DNA from: Amycolatopsis xylanica
GTDB lineage: Bacteria; Actinomycetota; Actinomycetes; Mycobacteriales; Pseudonocardiaceae
Direction: 5' to 3'
Length of the DNA: 64,000 nucleotides
Assembly: GCF_900107045.1 (NCBI RefSeq)
Contig: NZ_FNON01000001.1
Location: 434,001-498,000, forward strand
Below are positions 56,471-64,000 of the stretch, in pieces (the first letter of the stretch is position 1; each line of letters starts with the position of its first letter). The notes beneath the pieces were generated by a model, which saw only the letters and a program-made list of their open reading frames with translations, was not told the origin of the DNA and searched no databases. Made by a program: the position numbers and the translations under genes.

Positions 56471-56570
56471 GATCCTCAAGTCTTGTGATGCGTGCCGGAA
56501 AGGTCAACAGGACAACAGGACAGGTCGTGGGTATCGCGGGCAGTTCTCTTGTACAAAAGGCCAAACCGGC

Positions 56571-56596
56571 CCGGGATAAAGCGGGCTTTATCCCGG
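56571..56596. terminator. Perfect palindrome CCGGGATAAAGC-GG-GCTTTATCCCGG
   Basis: 12-bp arms in the 128-bp gap between the rha operon end (56599) and the GH97 start. In the minus direction a second GGCC-GGTTT-GGCC hairpin and TTTT follow. It terminates the rha operon. Confidence 0.8.
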
Positions 56597-56598
56597 GG

Positions 56599-57921
56599 TT
56601 AAGCGAAGTGGCGTAAGGGTTGCGTCCTGCGCACCAGTTCGCGGAGATCCCCGCGGATCGCGCCCGCCGCTCTCGCCTGGACCAGGATATTGCCGAGCGC
56701 GGTCGCTTCGATCGGCCCGGCGATCACGGGTAACTCGCACGCGTCGGCCGTCAGCTGGCACAGCAAGGTGTTGCGCGCGCCGCCGCCCACGATGTGCACC
56801 ACGTCGACACGACGGCCGGAAAGCCGGGCGGCGTCTTCGATGGCCGAGCGATAAGCCTCCGCGAGACTGTCTAGGACACAACGGGTGAATTCGGCGGGGG
56901 TTTCCGGCTCCGGCTGGTCGGTTTCCCGACAGGCATGGGCGATTCTGGCCGTCATGTCCCCGGGTGGCAGGAAACGCGGATCCGTCGCGTCAACGACCGA
57001 ACGCCGGGGCAAGGTCGCGGCTTCGGCCAGGAGCGCGTCGAGGCCGACTGTCCATTCGCGACGGCACTCTTCGAGCAGCCACAGGCCCATCACGTTGCGC
57101 AGGAACCGGATCTGCCCGTCGACGCCGAGTTCGTTGGTGAAGTTGGCCGCCTCGGCCTCGGGTGTGAGGATCGGCTCGGGGAGTTCCACACCGACCAGCG
57201 ACCACGTGCCCGAGGAGATGTAAGCGAAGTTCTCGTCCGCCGCGGGCACGGCAGCGACCGCGGAAGCCGTGTCGTGCGAGCCGACCGTGTACACCGGCGC
57301 GGAGTAGCCGGTTTCCTTGCTGGCCGAGGGAAGCAGGTGCCCGGCAAGGTCTCCTGGCCGTCGCAATGGGGCGAACAAGCCGGGCTCGCGGCCGATGAGG
57401 AGGAACGCCTTGGCCGACCAGTCGCGGGTGCGCGGGTCGAGCAGGCCGGTGGTGGAGGCGTTGGTCAGCTCGGTGCCGGATGCGCCGGTCAGCCAATAGG
57501 TGATCAGGTCGGGGATGAGCAGCAGCCGCGACGCGGGCCGGTGCTCGGCGCCGAGCTGGAAGATCGTGTTGATCGGCAGGAACTGGCAGCCGGTCTCCGC
57601 GTAGAGCCCTGGCGGCTGGACCGCGCCCGCGGTGCGCTCGTCGCGGTAATGGACGGGATTGCCCACCAGCGAGCCCAAAGCGTCGAGGAGGCCGTAGTCG
57701 ACCGCCCACGAGTCGACGCCGATGCCGTCGACCGGCCGGGCCGCGCGCAAACCGTCCAGAACAGCCCGGTACAGCCCGAGGATGTCCCAGTGCAGTGTCC
57801 CGGCGACGCGTACGGGCCGGTTGGGGAACCGGTGCGCTTCCCGGAGTTCGAGCGTGGCGCTGTCGGCGGTCATCACCCGCCCGCTGGACGCGCCGAGGTC
57901 GACCGCGGCGAAGACGCTCAC
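56599..57921 (-). CDS. rhaB: Rhamnulokinase
   Basis: A 440-residue FGGY-type sugar kinase: FAAVDLGASSGRVMTADSAT (nucleotide-binding DLGASSGR), IGVDSWAVDYGLLDALGSLV, GCQFLPINTIFQLGAE, YTVGSHDTASAVAAVPAA, and a C-terminal VVHIVGGGARNTLLCQLTAD. It phosphorylates L-rhamnulose at O1. GTG 57921 overlaps the preceding stop (GTGA). Third gene of the rhaI-rhaD-rhaB operon, ending just before the palindromic terminator. Confidence 0.9.
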   Translation of the reverse strand: MSVFAAVDLGASSGRVMTADSATLELREAHRFPNRPVRVAGTLHWDILGLYRAVLDGLRAARPVDGIGVDSWAVDYGLLDALGSLVGNPVHYRDERTAGAVQPPGLYAETGCQFLPINTIFQLGAEHRPASRLLLIPDLITYWLTGASGTELTNASTTGLLDPRTRDWSAKAFLLIGREPGLFAPLRRPGDLAGHLLPSASKETGYSAPVYTVGSHDTASAVAAVPAADENFAYISSGTWSLVGVELPEPILTPEAEAANFTNELGVDGQIRFLRNVMGLWLLEECRREWTVGLDALLAEAATLPRRSVVDATDPRFLPPGDMTARIAHACRETDQPEPETPAEFTRCVLDSLAEAYRSAIEDAARLSGRRVDVVHIVGGGARNTLLCQLTADACELPVIAGPIEATALGNILVQARAAGAIRGDLRELVRRTQPLRHFA

Positions 57922-59921
57922 CGCAGGAACGCCCCGGTGACCCCGCCGTCCACCGGCACGTGCAGCCCGGTGGTGTGGCTCAACTCGCCGGCGGTCAGCA
58001 CGAACACCGCGTTGGCCACGTGCTCCGGCAGCACTTCCCGCTTGAGCAGCGAACGCTGGGCGTAGAACGCGCCGAGCTCCTCCTCGGGGACCCCGTAGAC
58101 GGCCGCGCGCTGGGCACCCCAGCCGCCCGCGAAGATCCCGGAGCCGCGGACCACGCCGTCGGGGTTGACGCCGTTGACCCGGATCCCGTGCTCGCCGAGC
58201 TCGGCGGCGAGCAGCCGGACCTGGTGTGCCTGGTCGGCCTTGGCCGCGCTGTAGGCGATGTTGTTCGGCCCCGCGAACACGGAGTTCTTGCTCGAGATGT
58301 AGACGATGTCGCCGCCGAGCCCTTGCGCGACCATTTGGTGCGCCGCCGCCTTCGAGACGAGGAACGACCCGCGCGCCATCACATCGTGCTGGCGATCCCA
58401 GTCCTCGGCCGTCGTCTCCGCAAGCGGCTTCGACACCGACAGGCCCGCGTTGTTGACCACCAGGTCGATCCCGCCGAACGCGAGCGCGCCGGCGGCGAAC
58501 GCGGCATCGATCGAGGCCTCGTCGGTGACGTCCATCGCGACTGCCACCTGCCCGAGCTCGTCCGCGACGGCGTGCGCCGATTCGGCGTTGACGTCGGCGA
58601 CGACCACGCACGCGCCCTCCGCCGCGAGCCGGCGCGCGATCGCCTTGCCGATGCCCGATCCGGCGCCGGTGACCAGCGCGACCCGGCCCTGCAGCGGCTT
58701 CGGCTTCGGACGGCGGGCGAGCTTGGCCTCCTCGAGCGCCCAGTACTCGATGCGGAACTTCTCGCGCTCCTCGATGGGCGCGTAGGTCGACACGGCCTCG
58801 GCGCCGCGCATGACGTTGATCGCGTTGAGGTAGAACTCGCCCGCGACCCTGGCCGTCTGCGCGTCGGCGCCGAAGGAGAACATCCCGATGCCGGGCAGCA
58901 GCACGATCGCCGGGTCGGCGCCACGCATCGCGGGTGAGTCCGAGGTCGCGTGCCGCTCGTAGTAGGCGCGGTAGTCCTCGCGATAGGCCTCGTGCAACTC
59001 CTTCAGCCGGGCGACGACCTGGTCGAACGGTGCGGACGGCGGCAGGTCGAGCACGAGCGGGCGCACCTTGGTACGCAGGAAATGATCGGGGCAGGAGGTG
59101 CCGAGCGCGGCCAGCCGGGGATGCTCGGCGCGCGCGAGGAAGTCGAGCACCGGCGCGGCGTCGGTGAAGTGGCCGAGCTGGACCCGGTCGGTGGAGACGA
59201 GCCCGCGCAGCACCGGCGCCAGCTCGGCCGCTTTCGCGAGCCGGTCGGGATCGGCCTGGTAGCCGGGGATTTCCGGACCGAACGGGTCGGGGCGGCCGTG
59301 TTCTTCGAGAAACGCGGCCGCCGTGCGGATGATCTCCAGCGAGTGCGCCTCGGCCTCGTCCGAGGTCGCGCCCCACGCGGTGATGCCGTGCCCGCCCAAG
59401 ATGCAGCCGATAGCGGCCGGATGGTCTCGCTCGACCGCCGCGATGTCCAGCCCGAGCTGGAACCCGGGCCGCCGCCACGGCACCCAGACCACGCGGTCGC
59501 CGAAGCACTGCTCGGTCAGTTTCTCGCCGTCGGCGGCCGTCGCGAGCGCGATGCCCGCGTCCGGGTGCAGGTGGTCGACGTGCGCCGCGGTGACCAGTCC
59601 GTGCATGGCCGTGTCGATCGAGGGCGCCGCCCCGCCGCGGCCGTGCAGGCAGTAGTCGAACGCGGCGACCATCTCGTCTTCGCGGTCGGGGCCGGGGTAG
59701 ACGTCGACCAGCGCGCGGAGCCGGTCGAGCCGGAGCACGGCGAGCCCGTCGGCCGTGAGCGTGCCGAGGTCGCCGCCGGATCCCTTGACCCACAACAGAT
59801 CCACCGGCTCGCCGGTCACCGGGTCGGTCTCGGTGCCCTTGGCCGAGGTGTTGCCGCCCGCGAAGTTCGTGTTGGCAGGGTCGGACCCGAGCCGGTTGGA
59901 CCGGGCGATCAGCTCGTTCAC
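57918..59921 (-). CDS. rhaD: Bifunctional rhamnulose-1-phosphate aldolase / lactaldehyde dehydrogenase
   Basis: A 667-residue fusion. The N-terminal class II aldolase domain (about 1-390) has FAGGNTSAKGTE, a metal-binding HVDHLHPDA and ILGGHGITAWGATSDEAEAH. The C-terminal SDR (about 415-667) has VALVTGAGSGIGKAIARRLA, VVNNAGLSVSKPL, the Ser in VYISSKNSVFAG and YSAAKADQAHQ. This is the actinobacterial/Bacillus RhaEW-type enzyme that cleaves rhamnulose-1-phosphate and oxidises lactaldehyde to lactate. GTG 59921 overlaps the rhaI stop. Confidence 0.93.
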   Translation of the reverse strand: MNELIARSNRLGSDPANTNFAGGNTSAKGTETDPVTGEPVDLLWVKGSGGDLGTLTADGLAVLRLDRLRALVDVYPGPDREDEMVAAFDYCLHGRGGAAPSIDTAMHGLVTAAHVDHLHPDAGIALATAADGEKLTEQCFGDRVVWVPWRRPGFQLGLDIAAVERDHPAAIGCILGGHGITAWGATSDEAEAHSLEIIRTAAAFLEEHGRPDPFGPEIPGYQADPDRLAKAAELAPVLRGLVSTDRVQLGHFTDAAPVLDFLARAEHPRLAALGTSCPDHFLRTKVRPLVLDLPPSAPFDQVVARLKELHEAYREDYRAYYERHATSDSPAMRGADPAIVLLPGIGMFSFGADAQTARVAGEFYLNAINVMRGAEAVSTYAPIEEREKFRIEYWALEEAKLARRPKPKPLQGRVALVTGAGSGIGKAIARRLAAEGACVVVADVNAESAHAVADELGQVAVAMDVTDEASIDAAFAAGALAFGGIDLVVNNAGLSVSKPLAETTAEDWDRQHDVMARGSFLVSKAAAHQMVAQGLGGDIVYISSKNSVFAGPNNIAYSAAKADQAHQVRLLAAELGEHGIRVNGVNPDGVVRGSGIFAGGWGAQRAAVYGVPEEELGAFYAQRSLLKREVLPEHVANAVFVLTAGELSHTTGLHVPVDGGVTGAFLR

Positions 59922-61066
59922 GCGCCCCAGCCCGCCTGCTCGCCACCGACGCGTTCGGCGGCGATCTTCTGTTGGTAACCCGAGCGCCGGTAGGCGGCGA
60001 CGGGATCGGGATCGAGCCCGCGCTCGGTCCGCAGCTCGGCGAGCAGCGGGCGGACATCGGTGTTGTAGGCGTCCATGAAGACATCGTTGGCGGCCAGGAC
60101 ATCCCCACTGTCCTGAGCGGACTTGAGCGCCGCGCGGTCGACCAGCAGCGCCTTGGCGGTCGCCTCCTGGACGTTGCAGATCGAGCGGATCTGGCCGGGG
60201 ATCTTGAGCTCGATGTTGTGACACTGGTCGAGCATGAACGAGACCAGCTCGAGCCCGTCGCCGCGCACCACCTCGTACAGGATCCTGAAGAGCTGGAACG
60301 GATCCGCCGCACCGACCATCAGGTCGTCGTCGGCGTAGAACCGCGAGTTGAAGTCGAACGCGCCGAGTTTGCCTTCCCTGAGCAGGAAAGCGACGATGAA
60401 CTCGATGTTCGTGCCCGGCGCGTGGTGCCCGGTGTCGACGCACACGGTCGCGCGCTCGCCGAGTTTCAGGCAATGCGCGTAGGACGTACCCCAGTCCGGG
60501 ACGTCGGTCGTGTAGAACGCCGGCTCGAAGAGCTTGTACTCCAGCAGCATCCGCTGATCGCCGGTCAGTCTGTTGTAGACGGTCGCCAGCGCCTCGGCGA
60601 GCCGGTCCTGCCGGTCGCGGATATCGTCTTGGCCCGGGTAGTTCGTGCCGTCGGAGAACCAGAGCTTGAGATCGCGCGAGCCGGTCGCGTCCATCACGTC
60701 GACGCACTCCAGCAGATGATCGACCGCCTTGCGGCGCACCGCCGGGTCGGGATTCGTGACGCTGCCGAGCTTGTAGTCGTCGTCCTGGAACACGTTGGAG
60801 TTGATGGTGCCGACCACCACCCCGGCGTCGCGCGCGTACCGGGCGAGCGCGCCGTAGTCGTCGACCTTGTCCCACGGGATGTGCAGCGCGACGCTCGGCG
60901 CGGCCCCGGTGAAGGCGTGGACCTGGGCAGCGTCGTCGATCTTCTCCTCGGGGGACCGCGGGACACCCGGCTGGGTGAACACCTTGAACCTGGTCCCCGA
61001 ATTGCCGTACGCCCATGAAGGCGTTTCTATGCGCTGACCGGCCAGTTTCGCTTTCACCGCGTCCAT
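59918..61066 (-). CDS. rhaI: L-rhamnose isomerase
   Basis: A 382-residue TIM-barrel isomerase of the RhaI (Pseudomonas-type) class: ETPSWAYGNSGTRFKVFTQP, VALHIPWDKVDDYGALARYA, LKLWFSDGTNYPGQDDIRDR, LEYKLFEPAFYTTDVPDWGT, CVDTGHHAPGTNIEFIVAF and FDFNSRFYADDD with metal ligands. It converts L-rhamnose to L-rhamnulose. First gene of the operon; ATG 61066 follows GGGAG. The LacI palindrome TGAAACGTTTCA is 21 bp upstream, between it and the divergent regulator. Confidence 0.93.
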   Translation of the reverse strand: MDAVKAKLAGQRIETPSWAYGNSGTRFKVFTQPGVPRSPEEKIDDAAQVHAFTGAAPSVALHIPWDKVDDYGALARYARDAGVVVGTINSNVFQDDDYKLGSVTNPDPAVRRKAVDHLLECVDVMDATGSRDLKLWFSDGTNYPGQDDIRDRQDRLAEALATVYNRLTGDQRMLLEYKLFEPAFYTTDVPDWGTSYAHCLKLGERATVCVDTGHHAPGTNIEFIVAFLLREGKLGAFDFNSRFYADDDLMVGAADPFQLFRILYEVVRGDGLELVSFMLDQCHNIELKIPGQIRSICNVQEATAKALLVDRAALKSAQDSGDVLAANDVFMDAYNTDVRPLLAELRTERGLDPDPVAAYRRSGYQQKIAAERVGGEQAGWGA

Positions 61067-61087
61067 CCGGACTCCCGCGCCGACGAT

Positions 61088-61099
61088 TGAAACGTTTCA
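61088..61099. promoter_or_regulatory. LacI-family operator TGAAACGTTTCA
   Basis: A perfect 12-bp palindrome between rhaI and the divergent LacI gene. A one-base variant with matching flanks lies in the importer promoter at 21129-21140. Confidence 0.82.
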
Positions 61100-61146
61100 T
61101 ACACATGGTATGGTCCGCCACGGGCACACGGCAAGGGTGAGGTCGG

Positions 61147-62115
61147 ATGGTCGGTATCAAAGACGTCGCCCGCCGGGCGGGCGTGTCGATCGGCACGGTC
61201 TCGAACGTCGTCAACCGCCCCCACGTGGTCTCGCCGGAGACCCGCGTCCGCGTGCAGTCGGTCATCGAAGAACTCGGCTACGTCCGCGACGAATCCGCCA
61301 GGCAACTGCGCGCCGGCCGCAGCCGCACGCTCGCCTTGCTCGTGCTGGACCTGGCCAACCCGTTCTTCATCGACGTCGCGCGCGGCGCGGAGGAGGCGGC
61401 TTACGAGGCCGACCTCAACGTCATCACCTGCAACAGCGGCCAGCGCGTCGACCGTGAGACGGCCTACCTCGCCATGCTCGCGGAGCAACGCGTGCGCGGC
61501 GTGCTGCTCAGCCCGGTCACCGACGCCTCGGTGGACGGCTTGCGGCGCAACGGGATCCCGTACGTCTTCGTGGATCGCCTGGTGCCCGGCGCCTGCTCGG
61601 TCTCCGTCGACGACGTCGCGGGCGGCGCGCTCGCGGCCCGTCACCTGCTCGACCGCGGCCACCGGCGGATCGCGTTCGTCAACGGTCCCGCGGTGCTCGC
61701 CCAATGCCGCGACCGGGAACAGGGCGTCCGCTCGGTGCTGCCCGACCCGATCGTCTTGGCCGCCGGTGGTCTCGACGTCGCATCCGGCCGTGACGCGGGG
61801 GCGCGGCTGCTCGCGCTCACCCCGCGGCCGACGGCGGTCTTCTGCGCCAACGACCTGCTCGCGCTCGGGGTGCTGCAGGCGATGGTCGCCGCCGGCGTCC
61901 GGGTGCCCGCCGAGATGGCGATCGTCGGCTACGACGACATCGAGTTCGCCGCGGCCGCCGCGGTGCCGCTCACCTCTGTCCGCCAGCCCGCGCCCAGGCT
62001 GGGCCGGACGGCGGCCGAGCTGCTGATCGCGGAGACCTCCGGCGAGGACACGCACGAGCACGAATCCGTGGTGTACGAACCGGAACTCGTCATCCGCGAG
62101 TCGACCGGGTCGTGA
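61147..62115 (+). CDS. rhaR: LacI-family regulator of rhamnose metabolism
   Basis: A 322-residue LacI-type repressor. The HTH is IKDVARRAGVSIGTVSNVVN and the hinge ESARQLRAGRSRT. The ligand domain contains LLVLDLANPFFIDVARGAEE, CNSGQRVDRETAYLAMLAEQ, LLDRGHRRIAFVNGPAVLAQ, AVFCANDLLALGVLQAM and GYDDIEFAAAAAVPLTSVRQ. Divergent from rhaI and next to the palindrome it should bind. Its final codons TCG-TGA lie in the arm of the repeat at 62109. Confidence 0.92.
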   Translation: MVGIKDVARRAGVSIGTVSNVVNRPHVVSPETRVRVQSVIEELGYVRDESARQLRAGRSRTLALLVLDLANPFFIDVARGAEEAAYEADLNVITCNSGQRVDRETAYLAMLAEQRVRGVLLSPVTDASVDGLRRNGIPYVFVDRLVPGACSVSVDDVAGGALAARHLLDRGHRRIAFVNGPAVLAQCRDREQGVRSVLPDPIVLAAGGLDVASGRDAGARLLALTPRPTAVFCANDLLALGVLQAMVAAGVRVPAEMAIVGYDDIEFAAAAAVPLTSVRQPAPRLGRTAAELLIAETSGEDTHEHESVVYEPELVIRESTGS

Positions 62116-62154
62116 GTGGTACGGCCGGTTCTAACCGGCGAAAACCCTCACGAC
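62109..62154. repeat. GTCGTGAGTG palindrome at the LacI gene end
   Basis: Arms GTCGTGAGTGGTACGGCCGG and CCGG...CCCTCACGAC, nearly identical to 1090-1135. It lies between convergent genes and supplies the TGA of the regulator gene. Confidence 0.85.
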
Positions 62155-62163
62155 CCACGAAAG

Positions 62164-63291
62164 TCAGAGGCCGAGGCGGTGGGCCAGGCCGCGGATGTCC
62201 CGGCCGGTGCGGCCCGGTGACTGGGTGCCGAGGAGCGCGGAAACGGCTTGGCGGGTGTGCGCGTCGACCCGCACCGGCAGGGGCGCGATCCGTTCCGCCC
62301 GTTGCAGATGGGTGACCGCGCGCGAGGCCTGCCCGGCGACCCTCGCGTAGGAACATCCGACCATGAGCTGGATCCCGGCCGCGTACATCCGGGTCGTGAC
62401 GTCGTACGGGGCGTCCGCGGCCTCGATGATCTGCTCGAACCGCCCGACGTCGTACAGCCGCAGCATCCGGTGGAAGCGGACCAGCGTGGGTGTGAACGGC
62501 AACGCGGCCAACGGTTCCGGCGCGGCGGAGGCGGCCAGCCGTTCGGCTTCGGCCAGATGACTGAAGGCGGTCGTCTGATCGAAATGGACTTTCGCCTGCG
62601 CGGCGGCGAGATGGAGTTTGCCCCGGACGGCCGGTGAACCCGAGAACTCGCCGAGCGCGCGCTCGGCCATCGCCGCCCCGTCCGTCCACGCGCCGGCACG
62701 CGTGCAGGTTTTGCTCCGCCACAAGGTGTTCACCGCGTTCTCGGCCGGGTCGGCGAGTACTTCGGCATGGGTACGGCCGAGTTCGACGACGAAGGCGGCC
62801 AGGTCGAGATGGCCGATGTCGAGCAGCATCGGGACGCAGACGCTGTGGTACAACCGGAGTAACTGGCGTAGGTCCGTGCAGCGCCCGATGAGCGAAGGCA
62901 AGCGCCGCAACAGGATCAGGTATTCGCCGTGGTTCATCAGGTGACACGCGTCGTCGACGGCGCTGGTGAGTTCGGCCGAGGTTTCGTGCGGGCGAACGGC
63001 GGACGAAACCGCCAGCAACGTGCCGCGAAGGTCTCGTGTCGCGGTGTCCCAGTGCGGCGACGTGGACGGCAGGCTGGTGCCGACGAGGTCGCCAGGCGCG
63101 ACGCGCAGCGCGTCGGCGAGCGCGCTGATGTGGCTCAGCCTGTCCAGTGTGCGCGTGCCGTTTTCCACCATGGAAAGAAAACCGGGGGAGAACCCGGCGA
63201 GTTCGGCCGTGGTGCGCAGGCTCAACCCCCTTGTTCGGCGGGCTTTCCTGATCCGGTGCCCGACGTCGACTGGAAAAGCGCTGCTGCTCAC
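62164..63291 (-). CDS. XRE-family regulator with helical repeat domain
   Basis: A 375-residue protein. The XRE HTH (about 9-65) reads VGHRIRKARRTRGLSLRTTA, ELAGFSPGFLSMVENGTRTL. The rest is a TPR-like helical domain (VDDACHLMNHGEYLILLRRL, YHSVCVPMLLDIGHLDLAAF, LGEFSGSPAVRGKLHLAAAQ). This layout is the actinobacterial XRE-plus-TPR regulator class. The start is GTG 63291. Divergent from the SSI gene with 170 bp between them, containing GTTCAC/GTGAAC boxes. Confidence 0.85.
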   Translation of the reverse strand: MSSSAFPVDVGHRIRKARRTRGLSLRTTAELAGFSPGFLSMVENGTRTLDRLSHISALADALRVAPGDLVGTSLPSTSPHWDTATRDLRGTLLAVSSAVRPHETSAELTSAVDDACHLMNHGEYLILLRRLPSLIGRCTDLRQLLRLYHSVCVPMLLDIGHLDLAAFVVELGRTHAEVLADPAENAVNTLWRSKTCTRAGAWTDGAAMAERALGEFSGSPAVRGKLHLAAAQAKVHFDQTTAFSHLAEAERLAASAAPEPLAALPFTPTLVRFHRMLRLYDVGRFEQIIEAADAPYDVTTRMYAAGIQLMVGCSYARVAGQASRAVTHLQRAERIAPLPVRVDAHTRQAVSALLGTQSPGRTGRDIRGLAHRLGL

Positions 63292-63370
63292 GGAAAACCT
63301 CTCAGGATACGGACGGCGGAGATCAGCGTAGTCGCTCCGAATGCCGCTCCCGGCTGGCGAACGAGTGAAT

Positions 63371-63396
63371 GTTCACGATCGTTCACAGCAGTGAAC
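63371..63396. promoter_or_regulatory. GTTCAC boxes upstream of the SSI gene
   Basis: GTTCAC at 63371-63376 and 63381-63386, and GTGAAC at 63391-63396; the last two form an inverted repeat around AGCA. Candidate operator for the XRE regulator, or promoter elements for the SSI gene. Confidence 0.5.
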
Positions 63397-63461
63397 CCAT
63401 TGTGAGTCAACGGTTCTAGCGTTCGCAGGGCATTGTTTCCCCGTTGTGAGGAGTCTTCATC

Positions 63462-63872
63462 ATGGGCCGTATCAGGCGTTCCTACGCGATCGGCATCGCC
63501 GCGGCGTGCGCGGCGATGGCCGTCACGGCGGCGCCGGCCGCCCAAGCGGACGAACTGGTTCCGACCCGGTCGGTGCTGCTGCTGACCGTCAGCATGCCCC
63601 ACCTGAGCACGGTGGTGGACCACTACCGTGTGCTCGAGTGCTCGCCGACCGGCGGCACGCACCCGGCCGCCGCCGACGCCTGCGCGGACCTCGACTACGC
63701 CAACGGCGACTTCAGAGCCGTCGCCAAGGACGACCGCGGCTGCCCGATGATCTACGCGCCGGTGACCGTGTCCGCGCAGGGCTGGTGGCACGGCAGGCGG
63801 ACGGGCACGGTCCAGACCTTCGCGAACACCTGCGTCCTTCGCGCGGAGACGGGCGCGGTGTTCGCCTTCTGA
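63462..63872 (+). CDS. Subtilisin inhibitor-like (SSI family) protein
   Basis: A 136-residue pre-protein with a signal (AAACAAMAVTAAPAAQA). The mature part has the SSI Cys pattern: LECSPTGGTHPAAADACADL, RGCPMIYAPVTVSAQGWWHG and FANTCVLRAETGAVFAF. CPMIY is the reactive-site loop (P1 Met, P1' Ile; the founding Streptomyces inhibitor has Met-Val). It inhibits subtilisin-type or trypsin-type secreted serine proteases. ATG 63462 follows GAGGAG. The XRE regulator is divergent, and a long hairpin follows the stop. Confidence 0.92.
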   Translation: MGRIRRSYAIGIAAACAAMAVTAAPAAQADELVPTRSVLLLTVSMPHLSTVVDHYRVLECSPTGGTHPAAADACADLDYANGDFRAVAKDDRGCPMIYAPVTVSAQGWWHGRRTGTVQTFANTCVLRAETGAVFAF

Positions 63873-63878
63873 GATGAC

Positions 63879-63916
63879 GGGGCCGGCGGATGGCTGCAGG
63901 GACCGCCGCCGGCCCC
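63879..63916 (+). terminator. GC-rich hairpin after the SSI gene
   Basis: GGGGCCGGCGG pairs with CCGCCGGCCCC across a 16-base loop, 6 bp after the stop. The last 84 bases of the window (63917-64000) hold no gene I can see. Confidence 0.7.
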
Positions 63917-64000
63917 GTCCCCTGCCCGAGGGGAAACCAGGGGCAGTGCCCCGGCTGCCCTTCCCTGACCCCGGCGTAAGGGATGACCCTGGTCGCAAGA

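Noticed and set aside
57922..60312. Open reading that would fuse rhaB to a long N-terminal extension
   Set aside because: The extension is the out-of-frame shadow of rhaD. The FGGY kinase starts at GTG 57921, coupled to the rhaD stop.
59922..61265. Extension of rhaD into an N-terminal region of 448 codons
   Set aside because: It is an alternative frame of rhaI. The aldolase domain starts at GTG 59921.
27454..64000. Possible integrative element or prophage in the accessory region
   Set aside because: No integrase, excisionase, replication or structural phage genes, and no matching attachment repeats at the tRNA 3' end were seen.

Overview
The window is high-GC actinobacterial DNA, most likely from the Pseudonocardiaceae (Amycolatopsis or a close relative; inference from gene content and repeat style). 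Supporting signs are strong G/C third-codon bias, frequent GTG starts, GTGA/ATGA translational coupling, a mycothiol-dependent MDMPI-fold protein, a subtilisin-inhibitor (SSI) protein, a COG0523 GTPase, and interspersed palindromes of the GTCGTGAGTG / GGTGAGGGCCTCCCTCACC type. It is chromosomal; there is no phage or plasmid backbone.

Left part (0-10 kb): the 5' end of cysD, a SnoaL-like gene, a YjbR-like gene, and a small catabolic-looking cluster (IclR regulator; DUF1214 protein, SDR and PAPS-type sulfotransferase). Two of its control regions carry palindromes fitting the published KstR operator pattern TnnAACnnGTTnnA. Then comes an ABC-2 exporter plus a two-component system in one apparent operon, and an MDMPI-like protein.

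10-20 kb: a minus-strand operon reading histidine kinase, response regulator, HME-type RND protein, short lipoprotein adaptor, second HME-type RND protein, lipoprotein. The two RND proteins are unequal; one has lost the paired acidic residues of the proton relay.

20-26 kb: a nucleoside hydrolase and a four-gene rhamnose-type ABC importer. The catabolic half of the pathway (rhamnose isomerase, bifunctional rhamnulose-1-P aldolase/dehydrogenase, rhamnulokinase, LacI regulator) lies 31 kb away at 56.6-62.1 kb. A LacI-type palindrome (TGAAACGWTTCA) occurs at both promoters, so I read them as one split regulon.

26-38 kb is accessory DNA: a pentapeptide-repeat membrane protein, frameshifted transposase remnants in two copies, a broken polymorphic-toxin C-terminus with a possible immunity gene, a 1228-residue HTH-STAND-WD40 protein, a small secreted protein, a truncated radical SAM gene, a TPR protein, and several degenerate duplications. 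Few genes here can be named.

38-49 kb holds divergent regulator/target pairs with visible operators (two HxlR, two TetR, one unknown), a HAF-repeat secreted protein, and a secreted nuclease-like toxin with a likely immunity gene and a PknH-sensor lipoprotein. At 49.1-49.7 kb lie a composite repeat, a possible small RNA, an odd tRNA-like gene with a three-base D loop, and a tRNA-Glu.

49.8-64 kb: an SSB paralogue, an L,D-transpeptidase-like protein, a COG0523 GTPase, a quinone oxidoreductase, a methyltransferase, a GH97 glycosidase, the rha operon, an XRE regulator and an SSI protease inhibitor. All functional calls come from reading the sequence; no database search was run.
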